Positions 26,571 through 36,024 of a DNA stretch of 55,541 nucleotides are shown here, piece after piece (positions within the stretch are counted from its first letter, which is position 1; the number at the start of each line of letters is the position of its first letter). The stretch covers positions 1 to 55,541 of the forward strand of contig JAQSXK010000002.1 of NCBI GenBank assembly GCA_029256705.1, read 5' to 3'. Below the pieces are notes generated by a model. That model ran no database searches, was not told the DNA's origin, and was given only the letters and a program-made list of their open reading frames with translations. A program made the position numbers and the translations under genes. This DNA is from Clostridia bacterium (GTDB lineage: Bacteria; Bacillota; Clostridia; TANB77; CAG-465).

Positions 26571-27281
26571 TTATCCTCTCTTTCTAAATATATTTCTAAT
26601 TAATATTATTATAATTGTATACAGTATAAGTATCATATATTTTATAGGTTTTATGATACCACCATGCATACTTTCGCCATTTTCTCTTATTCTCATATTA
26701 GCTGTTATTTCTTGCACTTCATATCCTTCATAAAGCATTTCCATGATTAGATTAGCATCTGGAAATTCTGGATAATTACTTGCATATCTTTTTATAACCT
26801 TTTTATTTAAACATTGAAATCCTGAGGTAGGATCTGTTATTTTTTTATTACAGAATGCTTTAATTAAAAATGTAAATATTTTTGTTCCGACCATTCTAAA
26901 GAAAGAATGTGGATAATTTGTTTTTTCTAAAAATCTAGAACCTATTACTATATCACAATTTGCATCTTTCATTTTATTTAATAATTTTTCTGCCTCTTTA
27001 GCAATATGTTGTCCATCTGCATCAAATTGAATAACATAATCATAATCATTTTGAAATGCATATTTTATACCAGTTTGAACTGCCATAGCGTATCTTACAT
27101 TAAAAGGCATTGTAATACATTTAACTCCTAAATTTTCTACTATTTGTTTTGTGTTATCTTTGGAACAATCATTAACAATTAAAATATCTGCATAACTTAC
27201 ATCTTCTTTTATCTCTTTTATAACTTTCTCTATATTTTGAGATTCGTTATATGCAGGTATTACAAATAATACTTTACTCAT
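26571..27281 (-). CDS. GT2, dolichyl-phosphate mannosyltransferase-like
   Basis: 236 residues: VLFVIPAYNESQNI, ILIVNDCSKDNT, QFDADGQH (DXD), ITDPTSGFQCLN, and one C-terminal membrane helix. Enzymes of this type make polyprenyl-phosphate-linked sugars. The start overlaps the end of the GT32/GT-C fusion gene in ATGAGTAA; DUF2304 follows by 3 bases. It is therefore a candidate for providing the lipid-linked donor for a GT-C enzyme of the locus. Confidence 0.88.
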   Translation of the reverse strand: MSKVLFVIPAYNESQNIEKVIKEIKEDVSYADILIVNDCSKDNTKQIVENLGVKCITMPFNVRYAMAVQTGIKYAFQNDYDYVIQFDADGQHIAKEAEKLLNKMKDANCDIVIGSRFLEKTNYPHSFFRMVGTKIFTFLIKAFCNKKITDPTSGFQCLNKKVIKRYASNYPEFPDANLIMEMLYEGYEVQEITANMRIRENGESMHGGIIKPIKYMILILYTIIIILIRNIFRKRG

Positions 27282-29382
27282 TAATATCTTCTCCCTTTTT
27301 TAACATAGCATTATCTTTAAACTTAGGCATTATAAGTAAAAAAACAACAAAGGATAATGTCAAATAATTTATATATAAGTATCTTAAATCTTGTGCTAAA
27401 TTTACTGGTATATAAGATAATGTGTTAAGTAACATAGGTAGTAAGACAAAATAATATTTTTTGTTTTTTGTTTTATGTACTATAAATATTATTATTGCTA
27501 TTGCTAAATACATAGCTGTTGCGGGTCTATATAATATATTTCTTACATATCTGTTTGTCATAGAAGCGTTTATAATTCCATCAAAAAAAGTTTTTCCTTG
27601 TTCAAATTTACTTTGTACTTTCGAATCAAAGCCATAATGTTCCGGTGGTCCCCATTCTGAAAAATCGAATATATATGTATAACCTAAAGGGTATGGACTC
27701 CATAAAAGAGCATCTGCTTTTATATAATGAACTATTATACTACCTGGATTTTTAACAGCATATTTAACAAATATTTTAAGTAATTGATCATATGTTTTTT
27801 CTGTCTTCTCTCTATTAAAAGATGGTGAAAGACATACAGTATTTATTAAATAAGGGGTATATAATTCTCTCCATAAATCTATTGGCATCAGAGTATTTAA
27901 GTATTCTAAGTCTTGTGGTTCCATCTCAACGTTATCTTTAATTAGGGAACCTGTCATAAGTATAGTTATACCCTCTTTTGCTCCCATTATATCTAATGAA
28001 GGTTTTACAATAATTTGCTTTGGAATAGCAATCATTAAATAAAATATTACTAAACATGCACCGAAAACTAAAATAGCTTTTTTCTTTACTTTATTTTTGA
28101 ATAATAATACTAATAAAATCAATAATGTAATAACACTTACAACAATTCCGTTATGTCTATATCCTTGAATAAAAACTAGTAAAAATGCAATACTTATTAA
28201 ATCTAATGTTCTATATTTCCATTCTTTCTTAATTCCTACATATAACATAAGTGTTAATGCAAGTAATGCATAAGAATATATAACATCTTTCCATAATGTT
28301 ATTGAATATACAAATATTATAGGCATTAAGCAAGTAATTATTGTATATATAACTTGAACTTTTATACCACTGTCCTTTTTCCTTAAACTTTTACATATAC
28401 ACGTCCATATGAAACTAAATGCAAGTATCTGAAACAGAAGTACAATAGTTTTACTGTTCCAAATATTAGATAATACTTTCATAAAATATGTGCTAAGAAA
28501 AGGATGTGCGTCTGTTATATAATTATTTTGTACTTGATTCCATTGGTAATTTCCATCATAAGTAGATATTCCAGGCCAAAAAGATAAAAGAGCAACTAAA
28601 AATATAATTAATGGAATTAAAAATATCGCTATATCTTTTGGCGTTACATTTCTTTTTATAGCAACAAAAAAATCAATTATATGCACTACCCATTTCATGT
28701 TTTTTCTCTTTAATTTTGTCTTAATTTGTTCACCTTTACTTGTCCAAGTCGCATCAAAATGATGTATCATACAAGATTTATCTGTGAATTTATTGCTTTG
28801 ATGATCATAACTTAATGGATAAAAATATTCCATAGGATATATATATACATCATTATTTAAAAATTGTACTTCATCAGAGTCGCTTTTGAAACTATATTCT
28901 TTAAAATACTTAGTTAGTATTTTAGGAACACTTTGATCAAATAAATCACCAGTTGGATTAAATACCTTGCTATTCTCATAAACTTGTAGTATGTTATGTA
29001 TATGTGTATTATTAGGATATTTACTCCAAACAACAGCAGCGTTTATCATATTAGAATCCTCTTTACCTAAAAATAAATCCTTTTCTAAATGTTTAGAAAT
29101 ATCTGCTGTTATTTCCATATCTGTATCCAAATATAATCCACCAAATTCATCTAAAATTTTAAATCTAGTATAATCTGCAACAAAAGCCCACTTTTTTTGT
29201 TCATATGCCTCTTTAATAAAAGTACACTGATTAACATCAAAATTAGTTTCATCCCATTGCTTTATTTCAAAATCCGGTAAATATTTCTTCCAACTTTCTA
29301 TACAGTCTAAAGTTAACTTTGATAGTGGCTTACCACCAAACCAACAATAATGTATTATTTTTGTATTAGCACTATTATCCAT
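27274..29382 (-). CDS. fusion of GT32-type glycosyltransferase and DUF6020-like GT-C membrane domain
   Basis: 702 residues. Residues 1-235 form a GT32 domain (KIIHYCWFGGKPL, EFGGLYLDTDMEI with the DXD metal site, YFYPLSYDH, IHHFDATW). After a basic linker come about twelve helices (about 250-695) resembling DUF6020-like membrane proteins: WPGISTYDGNYQWNQV, DAHPFLSTYF, TLWKDVIYSY, and extracellular YTYIFDFSEWG. The first-loop Asp and HPFL fit a GT-C fold. One polypeptide would then transfer a sugar from a nucleotide donor in the cytoplasm and another from a lipid donor outside. The reading frame is continuous, with ribosome site GAGGGAA. Own promoter at 29457-29485. Confidence 0.75.
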   Translation of the reverse strand: MDNSANTKIIHYCWFGGKPLSKLTLDCIESWKKYLPDFEIKQWDETNFDVNQCTFIKEAYEQKKWAFVADYTRFKILDEFGGLYLDTDMEITADISKHLEKDLFLGKEDSNMINAAVVWSKYPNNTHIHNILQVYENSKVFNPTGDLFDQSVPKILTKYFKEYSFKSDSDEVQFLNNDVYIYPMEYFYPLSYDHQSNKFTDKSCMIHHFDATWTSKGEQIKTKLKRKNMKWVVHIIDFFVAIKRNVTPKDIAIFLIPLIIFLVALLSFWPGISTYDGNYQWNQVQNNYITDAHPFLSTYFMKVLSNIWNSKTIVLLFQILAFSFIWTCICKSLRKKDSGIKVQVIYTIITCLMPIIFVYSITLWKDVIYSYALLALTLMLYVGIKKEWKYRTLDLISIAFLLVFIQGYRHNGIVVSVITLLILLVLLFKNKVKKKAILVFGACLVIFYLMIAIPKQIIVKPSLDIMGAKEGITILMTGSLIKDNVEMEPQDLEYLNTLMPIDLWRELYTPYLINTVCLSPSFNREKTEKTYDQLLKIFVKYAVKNPGSIIVHYIKADALLWSPYPLGYTYIFDFSEWGPPEHYGFDSKVQSKFEQGKTFFDGIINASMTNRYVRNILYRPATAMYLAIAIIIFIVHKTKNKKYYFVLLPMLLNTLSYIPVNLAQDLRYLYINYLTLSFVVFLLIMPKFKDNAMLKKGEDINE

Positions 29383-29456
29383 TAATTTCCCTCGATTCTA
29401 TATATCTATTTCATATACATTCTTTAATTCTTTAATTTTTGAATTTATTATTGTAT

Positions 29457-29485
29457 ATTATATCATTATTTTTAATGTTTTGCAA
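29457..29485 (-). promoter_or_regulatory. internal promoter in the polysaccharide locus
   Basis: TTGCAA (29485-29480), 17 nt, extended -10 TGATATAAT (TATAAT at 29462-29457), about 75 bases upstream of the GT32/GT-C gene. It splits the locus into two possible transcription units. Confidence 0.65.
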
Positions 29486-29495
29486 TTAAACTATT

Positions 29496-30578
29496 TTAAC
29501 TAATTTTAACCTTTTCTGTCCAACTAAATAGCTTCCCTAAAACTGCACCTAAAGGAATTGCTAAAATAATATAAACAAAGAACTTTATATAATTATGATT
29601 TGCCATAAAGTTACCAATATGTAAAAATTCAATAGACCATTTTATTAATAACATCGCAAGAGGATGAAATAAATATATAGTATATCCAGAATTAATATAT
29701 TGTTTCAAAATCCAATCTATAATAATATTTTTACATAAAAATTTTATTATCTTAACTATGTGATTAGAACAGTAATACATTAAGCTTAAAAATCCTAATG
29801 TATAAATTAAAAACAAAAAATTTGGTGGAAATTTATTGATTTGCATGTCAATAGAATAATAAGGAGTCAATACTAACAAAATTGAAACAAAAACACAAGC
29901 AATAAAGAAAACAGCCTTTTTCAATTTATTAATATTAATATTTTCTTTCAAAACATTATAAAACATACCTAAATATATCCAAAAACAATAAAATACTAAC
30001 ATTCTTGTATAATAAAAAAAAGTAGTACCACTAATTTTGTAAACATCCATAAAAAATAAGCATACTGCAAGAACAAATAAAGGCATTATTTTTAAAAATT
30101 TATTCTTTTGTTTATCAAAATACATTCTTAAAAAGGGAAAAGTCATAATGATTAATAAATATACAGGAATAAACCATAATGCCCATGTTAAAATTTCTAG
30201 TGGAACGTCTTGCCTTTCCATAGGTATTAACCATTTCATAATTAATGAATCAATTATCTTAGAACCATTTAATACTGAAATTATATAAGTAAGTAAAATG
30301 CATATTCCAGCGTATATCCAATAAGGAATTAATATTCTCTGTAATCTAGTAAAATAAAAATTTAAGATACTTTTTCTTTTCGACATATAATTGCTTGCGC
30401 CAGCCAAAAAGAAAAAAAGAGGCATTTCAATAAGGAACAACGATTTAACAATATATTCAATCTTTGTAGTAAATACCCCAGTCCAAAATAATGAGTGAAC
30501 AAAAATAACCCATATCATAGCTATTGCACGAAATATATCGATAGTAACATCTCTTTTCTGTTCTAAATTATTATACAC
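29496..30578 (-). CDS. acyltransferase 3 family membrane protein
   Basis: 360 residues, about ten helices. 'RDVTIDIFRAIAMIWVIFVHS' carries the conserved Arg and the catalytic-type His of the family; 'PLFFFLAGASNYMSKRK' and 'YWIYAGICILLTYI' follow the usual order. O-acetylates or otherwise acylates surface sugars from a cytoplasmic acyl-CoA. The start is a GTG at 30578 with GGAGG seven bases before; an upstream TTG (30602) has no ribosome site. Confidence 0.88.
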   Translation of the reverse strand: MYNNLEQKRDVTIDIFRAIAMIWVIFVHSLFWTGVFTTKIEYIVKSLFLIEMPLFFFLAGASNYMSKRKSILNFYFTRLQRILIPYWIYAGICILLTYIISVLNGSKIIDSLIMKWLIPMERQDVPLEILTWALWFIPVYLLIIMTFPFLRMYFDKQKNKFLKIMPLFVLAVCLFFMDVYKISGTTFFYYTRMLVFYCFWIYLGMFYNVLKENININKLKKAVFFIACVFVSILLVLTPYYSIDMQINKFPPNFLFLIYTLGFLSLMYYCSNHIVKIIKFLCKNIIIDWILKQYINSGYTIYLFHPLAMLLIKWSIEFLHIGNFMANHNYIKFFVYIILAIPLGAVLGKLFSWTEKVKIS

Positions 30579-30617
30579 ATTATAACCTCCAATTTCCCCC
30601 AAAAATAGTATTTATGC

Positions 30618-31685
30618 TTATTTAGATTTTCTCCACATATCATCATTATATTGATTATTATAATACACGGAATTTTTAACAATTCTACAAAGCAAAAAAG
30701 GCAAATTATTATATAAAGCAAAATTAACTAATTTGGAATATATTTTTTTTACTTTTCTACCGTCATCTAATTGTTTTTTATAATATTCATTTTCATTTAG
30801 CTTTTTGATAATTTCTTTAATATTTAAACAAAGTTTTTTAGATAATATATACCTATTTTTATTTTTTTCTTTTGATAAAGGTTCTAGAAGTTCGAAATAT
30901 ATTCTATCATAAGAAACAGAGTTTTTTGCTCTATCTTTGTCTTCTTTAGTTATGTTTAAATTATCTATTTTTTCAAATAATATTTCTAATATTTTAATAA
31001 TTTGAAATTTTTTTTCACTAAAATTAGAATGCATTATTGAATTTTCTCTCATATAATATTTGTAAAACATTTTTGGAACATAAATAACCTTTTCAGCTTT
31101 CAATAATAAAATAAGAGTAATAGCTAGATCTTCATATACCAATCCAATAGGATATTTTATTCCATCATATAATTCCTTTTTTACTATTTTGTTACAAGGT
31201 GATGGCATTATAGATATGTCAATGCATCCCCATTTATCATCTTTAATGGCTGGATTTTTTGCATGCGTTCTAAATTTATCATCTTCACTTCTACATGACT
31301 CAAAATCACAAACAATTATATCACATTTTTCTTCTTCTATTTTTTTTAAGCAATAAGTATAGTATTTCTTATCTACCGCATCATCAGAATCAACAAATGT
31401 CACATATTTTCCCATTGATTTTTCAATACCAAAATTTCTAGTAGCACCTATACCTTGATTATTATTTTTGAAATATCTTATAATTTTATTATTTAAATAC
31501 TCACCCATAACAGCATCTGTATCACCAATAGAACCATCATTTATTACAATAATCTCACAAGAAGATATATTGTTTACAGCTTCCAACACTGAATCTAGAC
31601 ATTTTTTTAAATATTTTTCAGTATTATATACAGGAATAATTATAGATAAGAATATATCTTTATTATTTTGAACTAAAGAATCCAT
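30618..31685 (-). CDS. glycosyltransferase family 2
   Basis: 355 residues. LSIIIPVYNTEKYLKKCLDSV, IIVINDGSIGDTD, FVDSDDAVDKKY, then a basic helical C-terminal half. Same general type as the 24014-25060 protein but divergent (for example the insertion 'SIGDTDAVMGEYLNN'). Ribosome site GGAGG. Probably one step in assembling the repeat unit. Confidence 0.88.
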   Translation of the reverse strand: MDSLVQNNKDIFLSIIIPVYNTEKYLKKCLDSVLEAVNNISSCEIIVINDGSIGDTDAVMGEYLNNKIIRYFKNNNQGIGATRNFGIEKSMGKYVTFVDSDDAVDKKYYTYCLKKIEEEKCDIIVCDFESCRSEDDKFRTHAKNPAIKDDKWGCIDISIMPSPCNKIVKKELYDGIKYPIGLVYEDLAITLILLLKAEKVIYVPKMFYKYYMRENSIMHSNFSEKKFQIIKILEILFEKIDNLNITKEDKDRAKNSVSYDRIYFELLEPLSKEKNKNRYILSKKLCLNIKEIIKKLNENEYYKKQLDDGRKVKKIYSKLVNFALYNNLPFLLCRIVKNSVYYNNQYNDDMWRKSK

Positions 31686-31701
31686 TACTTGTCCTCCTTG
31701 T

Positions 31702-32775
31702 TTAACTATTTAAAAATCCTATAACACTTGCTTTACTTTCTTCATCATATTCTTTTTTCCATACTTTATATAAGTCTAAAATTTCTTTCTTGTTTTCTAA
31801 AGCTATTTTAGTTTTCTTAGATATTTCATCAATATCATCTTCACTCTTTACAACTAAATATTCTTCTAATTTTGTATTCTTAAAGTAATGATGATTATTA
31901 CCTGTTATACAAGGTACACCCATTTCTAAACTTTCAAGTGGAACTATTGGGGAGCATTCCGTAAAGGTTACATATAAGTTTACATCGTTTAAACCCATTC
32001 TAGCAACCATTTCTTCCCTCTTTAAATAACCAGATGGTTCACTTAAATTTATATCCATAAGCTTGCAAAAATTAGTTACTAATTCAGTAGAAGGTATACA
32101 ATCAAGTACTGCATTATTAATTAATGATACACTGCTAATTTGATTAAACGTATTTTTTTCCCATCTATCACCAGCCGAATATAAACCTATATTAACTTTT
32201 GATTTATTCTTTAACTTTTCTATATTTTTATAATATTCAGTATTTCTAACTTCAGTTGGATTAATATTTCTTACAGTGTTTTTTACAAAAACTGAATTAT
32301 ATCCTTTTTGCTTATAGAAATCAGCCATGCTTTCTTTAGCAAATGCTACAGAATCAACTATTTTTCTATCACACATTTCTAATATATTATATAGAAAGTA
32401 TGATTCATCTCTATTAACAAAAAGCGAATGGCTACCATGCCAAAAAAACTTTATTTTAATGTTTCTATTTTTCTCTTTTAATTTTTCTACAAGTTCTTTC
32501 CAGCCAAAAGCAATCGGACTAAATATAACTTGTTTTATATTGTTTTCAACTATACAATTTGCTATTTCATTTATATACTTATTGTTAAATAATTCAGAAA
32601 GCCCCAAAGTATTTTCAAATAATTCCTTTGTAGAATTCATAACACCAATACAGTAGGGATTATATATTGCTATATATTCTTTATCTTTAAAAAGACATAT
32701 TTGTTTTTTTACATTTTCTAAATCTTTCTTATTATATTTAAAAATTGATATAATATTTTTCAAATGTCTTGACAT
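31702..32775 (-). CDS. GT4-like glycosyltransferase (single domain paralogue)
   Basis: About 357 residues. KVFWHGSHS-like FFWHGSHS, VNIGLYSAGDRWEKN, 'NDVNLYVTFTECSPIVPLESLEMGVPCITG' region holding an EX7E-like donor motif. The protein aligns along almost its whole length with the C-terminal 330 residues of the next gene upstream (32808-34550), so the two arose by duplication. The start is ATG 32775 with GAGGAG seven bases upstream rather than a GTG inside the ribosome site (32790). Confidence 0.75.
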   Translation of the reverse strand: MSRHLKNIISIFKYNKKDLENVKKQICLFKDKEYIAIYNPYCIGVMNSTKELFENTLGLSELFNNKYINEIANCIVENNIKQVIFSPIAFGWKELVEKLKEKNRNIKIKFFWHGSHSLFVNRDESYFLYNILEMCDRKIVDSVAFAKESMADFYKQKGYNSVFVKNTVRNINPTEVRNTEYYKNIEKLKNKSKVNIGLYSAGDRWEKNTFNQISSVSLINNAVLDCIPSTELVTNFCKLMDINLSEPSGYLKREEMVARMGLNDVNLYVTFTECSPIVPLESLEMGVPCITGNNHHYFKNTKLEEYLVVKSEDDIDEISKKTKIALENKKEILDLYKVWKKEYDEESKASVIGFLNS

Positions 32776-32807
32776 ACAGCATCTCCTCACTTTTACATTA
32801 ATTTAGG

Positions 32808-34550
32808 CTACATCTTTAAAAAGTTTTTCACACTTTCTAAACTAGAAATATCGTTTTGCTTCTTCCATTCTTTATATAAAGACATTATTATATCTTTATT
32901 TTCTAATGCATATTTAATTTTATCTGATATGCAAACTATATCATCTTCTCTATCTACAATTAAATATTTCTCTAATTCTGTATTTTTAAAATAATGATTA
33001 TTATCACCAGTTAAACATACTACTCCCATTTCCATACTTTCAATTGGTAACATTGGAGCACATTCAGAAAATGTAACATATAAGTTTATATCATTAAGAG
33101 CAATTCTTTTTAGTAATTCTTCTCTTTTTATTCCTTTTTCAAGTCCATTTATTTTTAAATTATGTTTTCTTGCAAAAACTTTGGCTTCATAACTAAGCGG
33201 TATCAGATCCGCTATAGAATTTTTTATTAAAGAAATTGCAGCAATCTGATTATACATATTTTTTCTCCAATCAAGTCCTGCTGCATATAGTCCTATTTTA
33301 ATTTCATTATTAGTATTTTTTGATTCAGCAACAATTTCATCCTTTTCTTGTTTTTCTGGTAATCTAACTGTATTCATTATAAAGGCTGTTTTATATCCTT
33401 GTGATTTATAAAAGTTTAATATACTTTCTTTGCATGTGGCAAAAACATCTATTATTCCTTCTTTATGAAGTAAAAGTGCTGTAGTATTAGTTTTCCAGTT
33501 TATTTCATCAGTAACTTGAGAATGACTTCCATGCCAAAAAACCTTTATTTTAATTCCGCCATTTATTCTCTTTAACTCTCTAGCAAGATCTTCCCAGCCA
33601 AAACAAAATGCGCTAAATATAACTTGTCTTATATTAGAAGAAACTATTTTCTCAGCTATTTTTTTTGCATCGTTTTTATTATAAATTTCTTGTAAAGGTA
33701 CTAAATTCTCAAATAATTCTTTTGTAGCACTTGTAACTCCTAGCCATCTTGGATTATGCATTATAACATACTCCTTGTTATAATATTTACCTAAAGTTTC
33801 AATTGAGTTATTAATTTGCTTTTGATAATCTTTACTTTTTAAAACTTTATCTCTTAACTTTTCTTTCAATAAATATCTTTTTCTAGCTAATTTGTATCTT
33901 ATAGTTCTAAATAAAGTTACTATATATCTATACCCAGATAAACCAAAAATTTTCAATGAAAATAGTTTCATTTTTTGTTTAAAAGGTACCTTATTCTTTT
34001 CATATATAATTGTTTTCAAATTTTCTGAAATATCTTTTCCACAATGGTTATAGTCTATAGGATAAAAGTAATCATAAGGATAAATAAATAATTTATTATC
34101 TATATTTATTATGCTATTATAATTATTTTTTAAATCTTGTCCTAAAACATCACTAAATACATCTGTTATATCTGAATATATATTTTCTTCTATCTTATCT
34201 AATAGTTTTTTAACATACTCATTTTTAGGATTCTTACACCATATTATATTAGTGCCTATATTTTTATCATCACAAAATCCTAAAAACATATCATGTTGAA
34301 AGAATAAATCAAGATTTTTAACTAATTTTATTTTTCTATCAAGTATTAATCCACCGTTATTATACAAAACATTCAATTTAATATAATCATTATAAAGTTT
34401 ATTAGTTTTTAATATTTTTATATCAATATCATCTTTTCTATCAACATTATACTGCAAAACAGTAAATTCTTTTAAAATCTTTTTACTATTTTTCAAATTT
34501 TTTTTAAAATCTTTATAAACCAAGTTAATAGAATATACCATTTTAACCAT
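32808..34550 (-). CDS. degenerate GT32-like domain fused to GT4-like glycosyltransferase
   Basis: About 580 residues. Residues 1-190 resemble the GT32 domain of the 27274-29382 protein but lack its opening WFGG motif; the DXD region 'GGLYLDTDME' has become GGLILDRKIK, so metal binding is probably lost, while the 'YPYDYFYPIDYNH' ending survives. A basic linker (about 195-235) leads to a GT4-like domain (about 245-580) with FWHGSHS and 'FSECAPMLPIESMEMGV'. The N domain may be a binding or structural remnant. The start chosen is ATG 34550, six bases after GGGG. Confidence 0.7.
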   Translation of the reverse strand: MVKMVYSINLVYKDFKKNLKNSKKILKEFTVLQYNVDRKDDIDIKILKTNKLYNDYIKLNVLYNNGGLILDRKIKLVKNLDLFFQHDMFLGFCDDKNIGTNIIWCKNPKNEYVKKLLDKIEENIYSDITDVFSDVLGQDLKNNYNSIINIDNKLFIYPYDYFYPIDYNHCGKDISENLKTIIYEKNKVPFKQKMKLFSLKIFGLSGYRYIVTLFRTIRYKLARKRYLLKEKLRDKVLKSKDYQKQINNSIETLGKYYNKEYVIMHNPRWLGVTSATKELFENLVPLQEIYNKNDAKKIAEKIVSSNIRQVIFSAFCFGWEDLARELKRINGGIKIKVFWHGSHSQVTDEINWKTNTTALLLHKEGIIDVFATCKESILNFYKSQGYKTAFIMNTVRLPEKQEKDEIVAESKNTNNEIKIGLYAAGLDWRKNMYNQIAAISLIKNSIADLIPLSYEAKVFARKHNLKINGLEKGIKREELLKRIALNDINLYVTFSECAPMLPIESMEMGVVCLTGDNNHYFKNTELEKYLIVDREDDIVCISDKIKYALENKDIIMSLYKEWKKQNDISSLESVKNFLKM

Positions 34551-34569
34551 CATTTACCCCACTTAATTT

Positions 34570-35142
34570 CTATTTGATTATCCATTTATTTATATTATTT
34601 CCCTTTACTAAATAACTGTACTCTGCAAGCTTAGCTAAATGTATGTCAGATATCGAATCCGAATAAAATTCCTTTATTTTAAACTTACCAAATTGTTTAT
34701 TCATTCTATTAACTTTCTCTTCTCCATAACAATTCGGTGAATTAAATACTCCAGATTTTTTATCAACATCAGTAGCTATTAACTTATTTATTTCAATTTT
34801 ATCAAAAATATATTTAAGTAAAAATTCAGGAGATGCAGAAATAATAACATCATTTTCATGTCCTTTATTTATATACCATTTTTTTATTTTTTTTTCATTC
34901 AATTTCCAAAAATCACTTACCTGTTTATCTATATTCTTTATACCGCCTAAAAATCCGAAAAATTTCTGTTTAAAATATAATTTATTCTTAATTTTTAGTT
35001 TATACAAAATAAATGCAATTATTTGAGATGGAATATATCTTACTAAAAAAATATTATTCAATAAGCAAAAAAAGTAAAAATTTAATGTACTATCACCATC
35101 ATATATCGTCTTGTCAAAGTCATAAACTATTAAATCTTCCAT
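34570..35142 (-). CDS. HAD-superfamily (IB-type) phosphatase
   Basis: 190 residues. N-terminal catalytic VYDFDKTIYDGD (DxDxT form), 'VIISASPEFLLKYIF' as motif II with Ser, a Lys in 'VNRMNKQFG', and motif IV region YSDSISDIHLA. Full set, so probably active. It follows the UbiA/DPPR-synthase-like gene directly; in that context a likely role is removal of the 5-phosphate from polyprenyl-phosphate phosphoribose, which is inference. The start is ATG 35142 with AGGTG six bases upstream; the GTG at 35151 belongs to the ribosome site. Confidence 0.8.
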   Translation of the reverse strand: MEDLIVYDFDKTIYDGDSTLNFYFFCLLNNIFLVRYIPSQIIAFILYKLKIKNKLYFKQKFFGFLGGIKNIDKQVSDFWKLNEKKIKKWYINKGHENDVIISASPEFLLKYIFDKIEINKLIATDVDKKSGVFNSPNCYGEEKVNRMNKQFGKFKIKEFYSDSISDIHLAKLAEYSYLVKGNNINKWIIK

Positions 35143-35151
35143 ATATAGCAC

Positions 35152-36024
35152 CTAAAACGCGTATATTATGAGCAATAGTGCTATTATATAACTTGCAATT
35201 AATGATAATAAAGCTTTATCCGAAAATACTACATCAACTGGATCACCATATGAATCATTTTCTATATTTAAACTATATTTCATAAATATCACCATTACTA
35301 CCGGAACTGACCATATTAAATAATTATTTCCTATTCTAGAAATTGTATTTACATCTACACACCATAAAGAATAAAAAACTATACTTAAAGCTAGGCATAC
35401 ATACATATTTTTATCTAAAAAATCATGAGTATAATATTTTAATACTGCTCTAGCATTGCTCCCTTGCTTTTTTATTTCATTTCTTCTTTTACCTAATCCA
35501 AGATAAAATGACCCTGCTATTACTGTTAAATATAACCAATTAGATACTTCTACTCCAACAACTACAGAACCATATAGTACCCTAAGTAAAAAACCTGATA
35601 CTAATATTACTATATCTATAATTGGTTTGTTTTTCAAACCAAAAGAATAGAATATATTTAGTAACAAATAAATCGCTAATATACTATTAGCCCAAAAATT
35701 TATTTTCATATCGAATATGGCAAAATTCAAAGATACTGATACAAAAAATAGTACTACTGCAAGTATCAAAGCTGATATTGGTGAAACTTTACCAGAGGCT
35801 ATTGGTCTATTTTTTTTAGTTTCATGTTTTTTATCACTTTCTACATCTTTTACATCATTTACAATATAAACAATAGATGATATTAAACAAAATACCGCAA
35901 AAGCCACACATACTTTTGTAAGTACATGTATATTAAATAAATTACCACTAAAAACTATAGGTAAAAATACCAAAAGATTTTTTAAGTAATGTTTTGGTCT
36001 CATAAGTTTTATATATTCTTTCAT
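35152..36024 (-). CDS. UbiA-family prenyltransferase, decaprenyl-phosphate phosphoribosyltransferase-like
   Basis: 290 residues, about nine helices. First Asp motif VNDVKDVESDKKH followed by KKNRPIASGKVS, and 'MRPKHYLKNLLVFLPIVFSG' at the N terminus. These match the DPPR-synthase branch (mycobacterial Rv3806c-like), which transfers phosphoribose from PRPP to polyprenyl phosphate, rather than quinone-pathway UbiA. With the HAD phosphatase next door this would give polyprenyl-phosphate ribose. No DprE1/DprE2 epimerase genes are in the window, so ribofuranose rather than arabinofuranose is expected. Confidence 0.82.
   Translation of the reverse strand: MKEYIKLMRPKHYLKNLLVFLPIVFSGNLFNIHVLTKVCVAFAVFCLISSIVYIVNDVKDVESDKKHETKKNRPIASGKVSPISALILAVVLFFVSVSLNFAIFDMKINFWANSILAIYLLLNIFYSFGLKNKPIIDIVILVSGFLLRVLYGSVVVGVEVSNWLYLTVIAGSFYLGLGKRRNEIKKQGSNARAVLKYYTHDFLDKNMYVCLALSIVFYSLWCVDVNTISRIGNNYLIWSVPVVMVIFMKYSLNIENDSYGDPVDVVFSDKALLSLIASYIIALLLIIYAF

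Noticed and set aside
32327-32656. 109-residue open frame on the plus strand
   Set aside because: It lies wholly inside the GT4-like gene on the other strand, has no ribosome site, and its composition is that of a reversed coding sequence.
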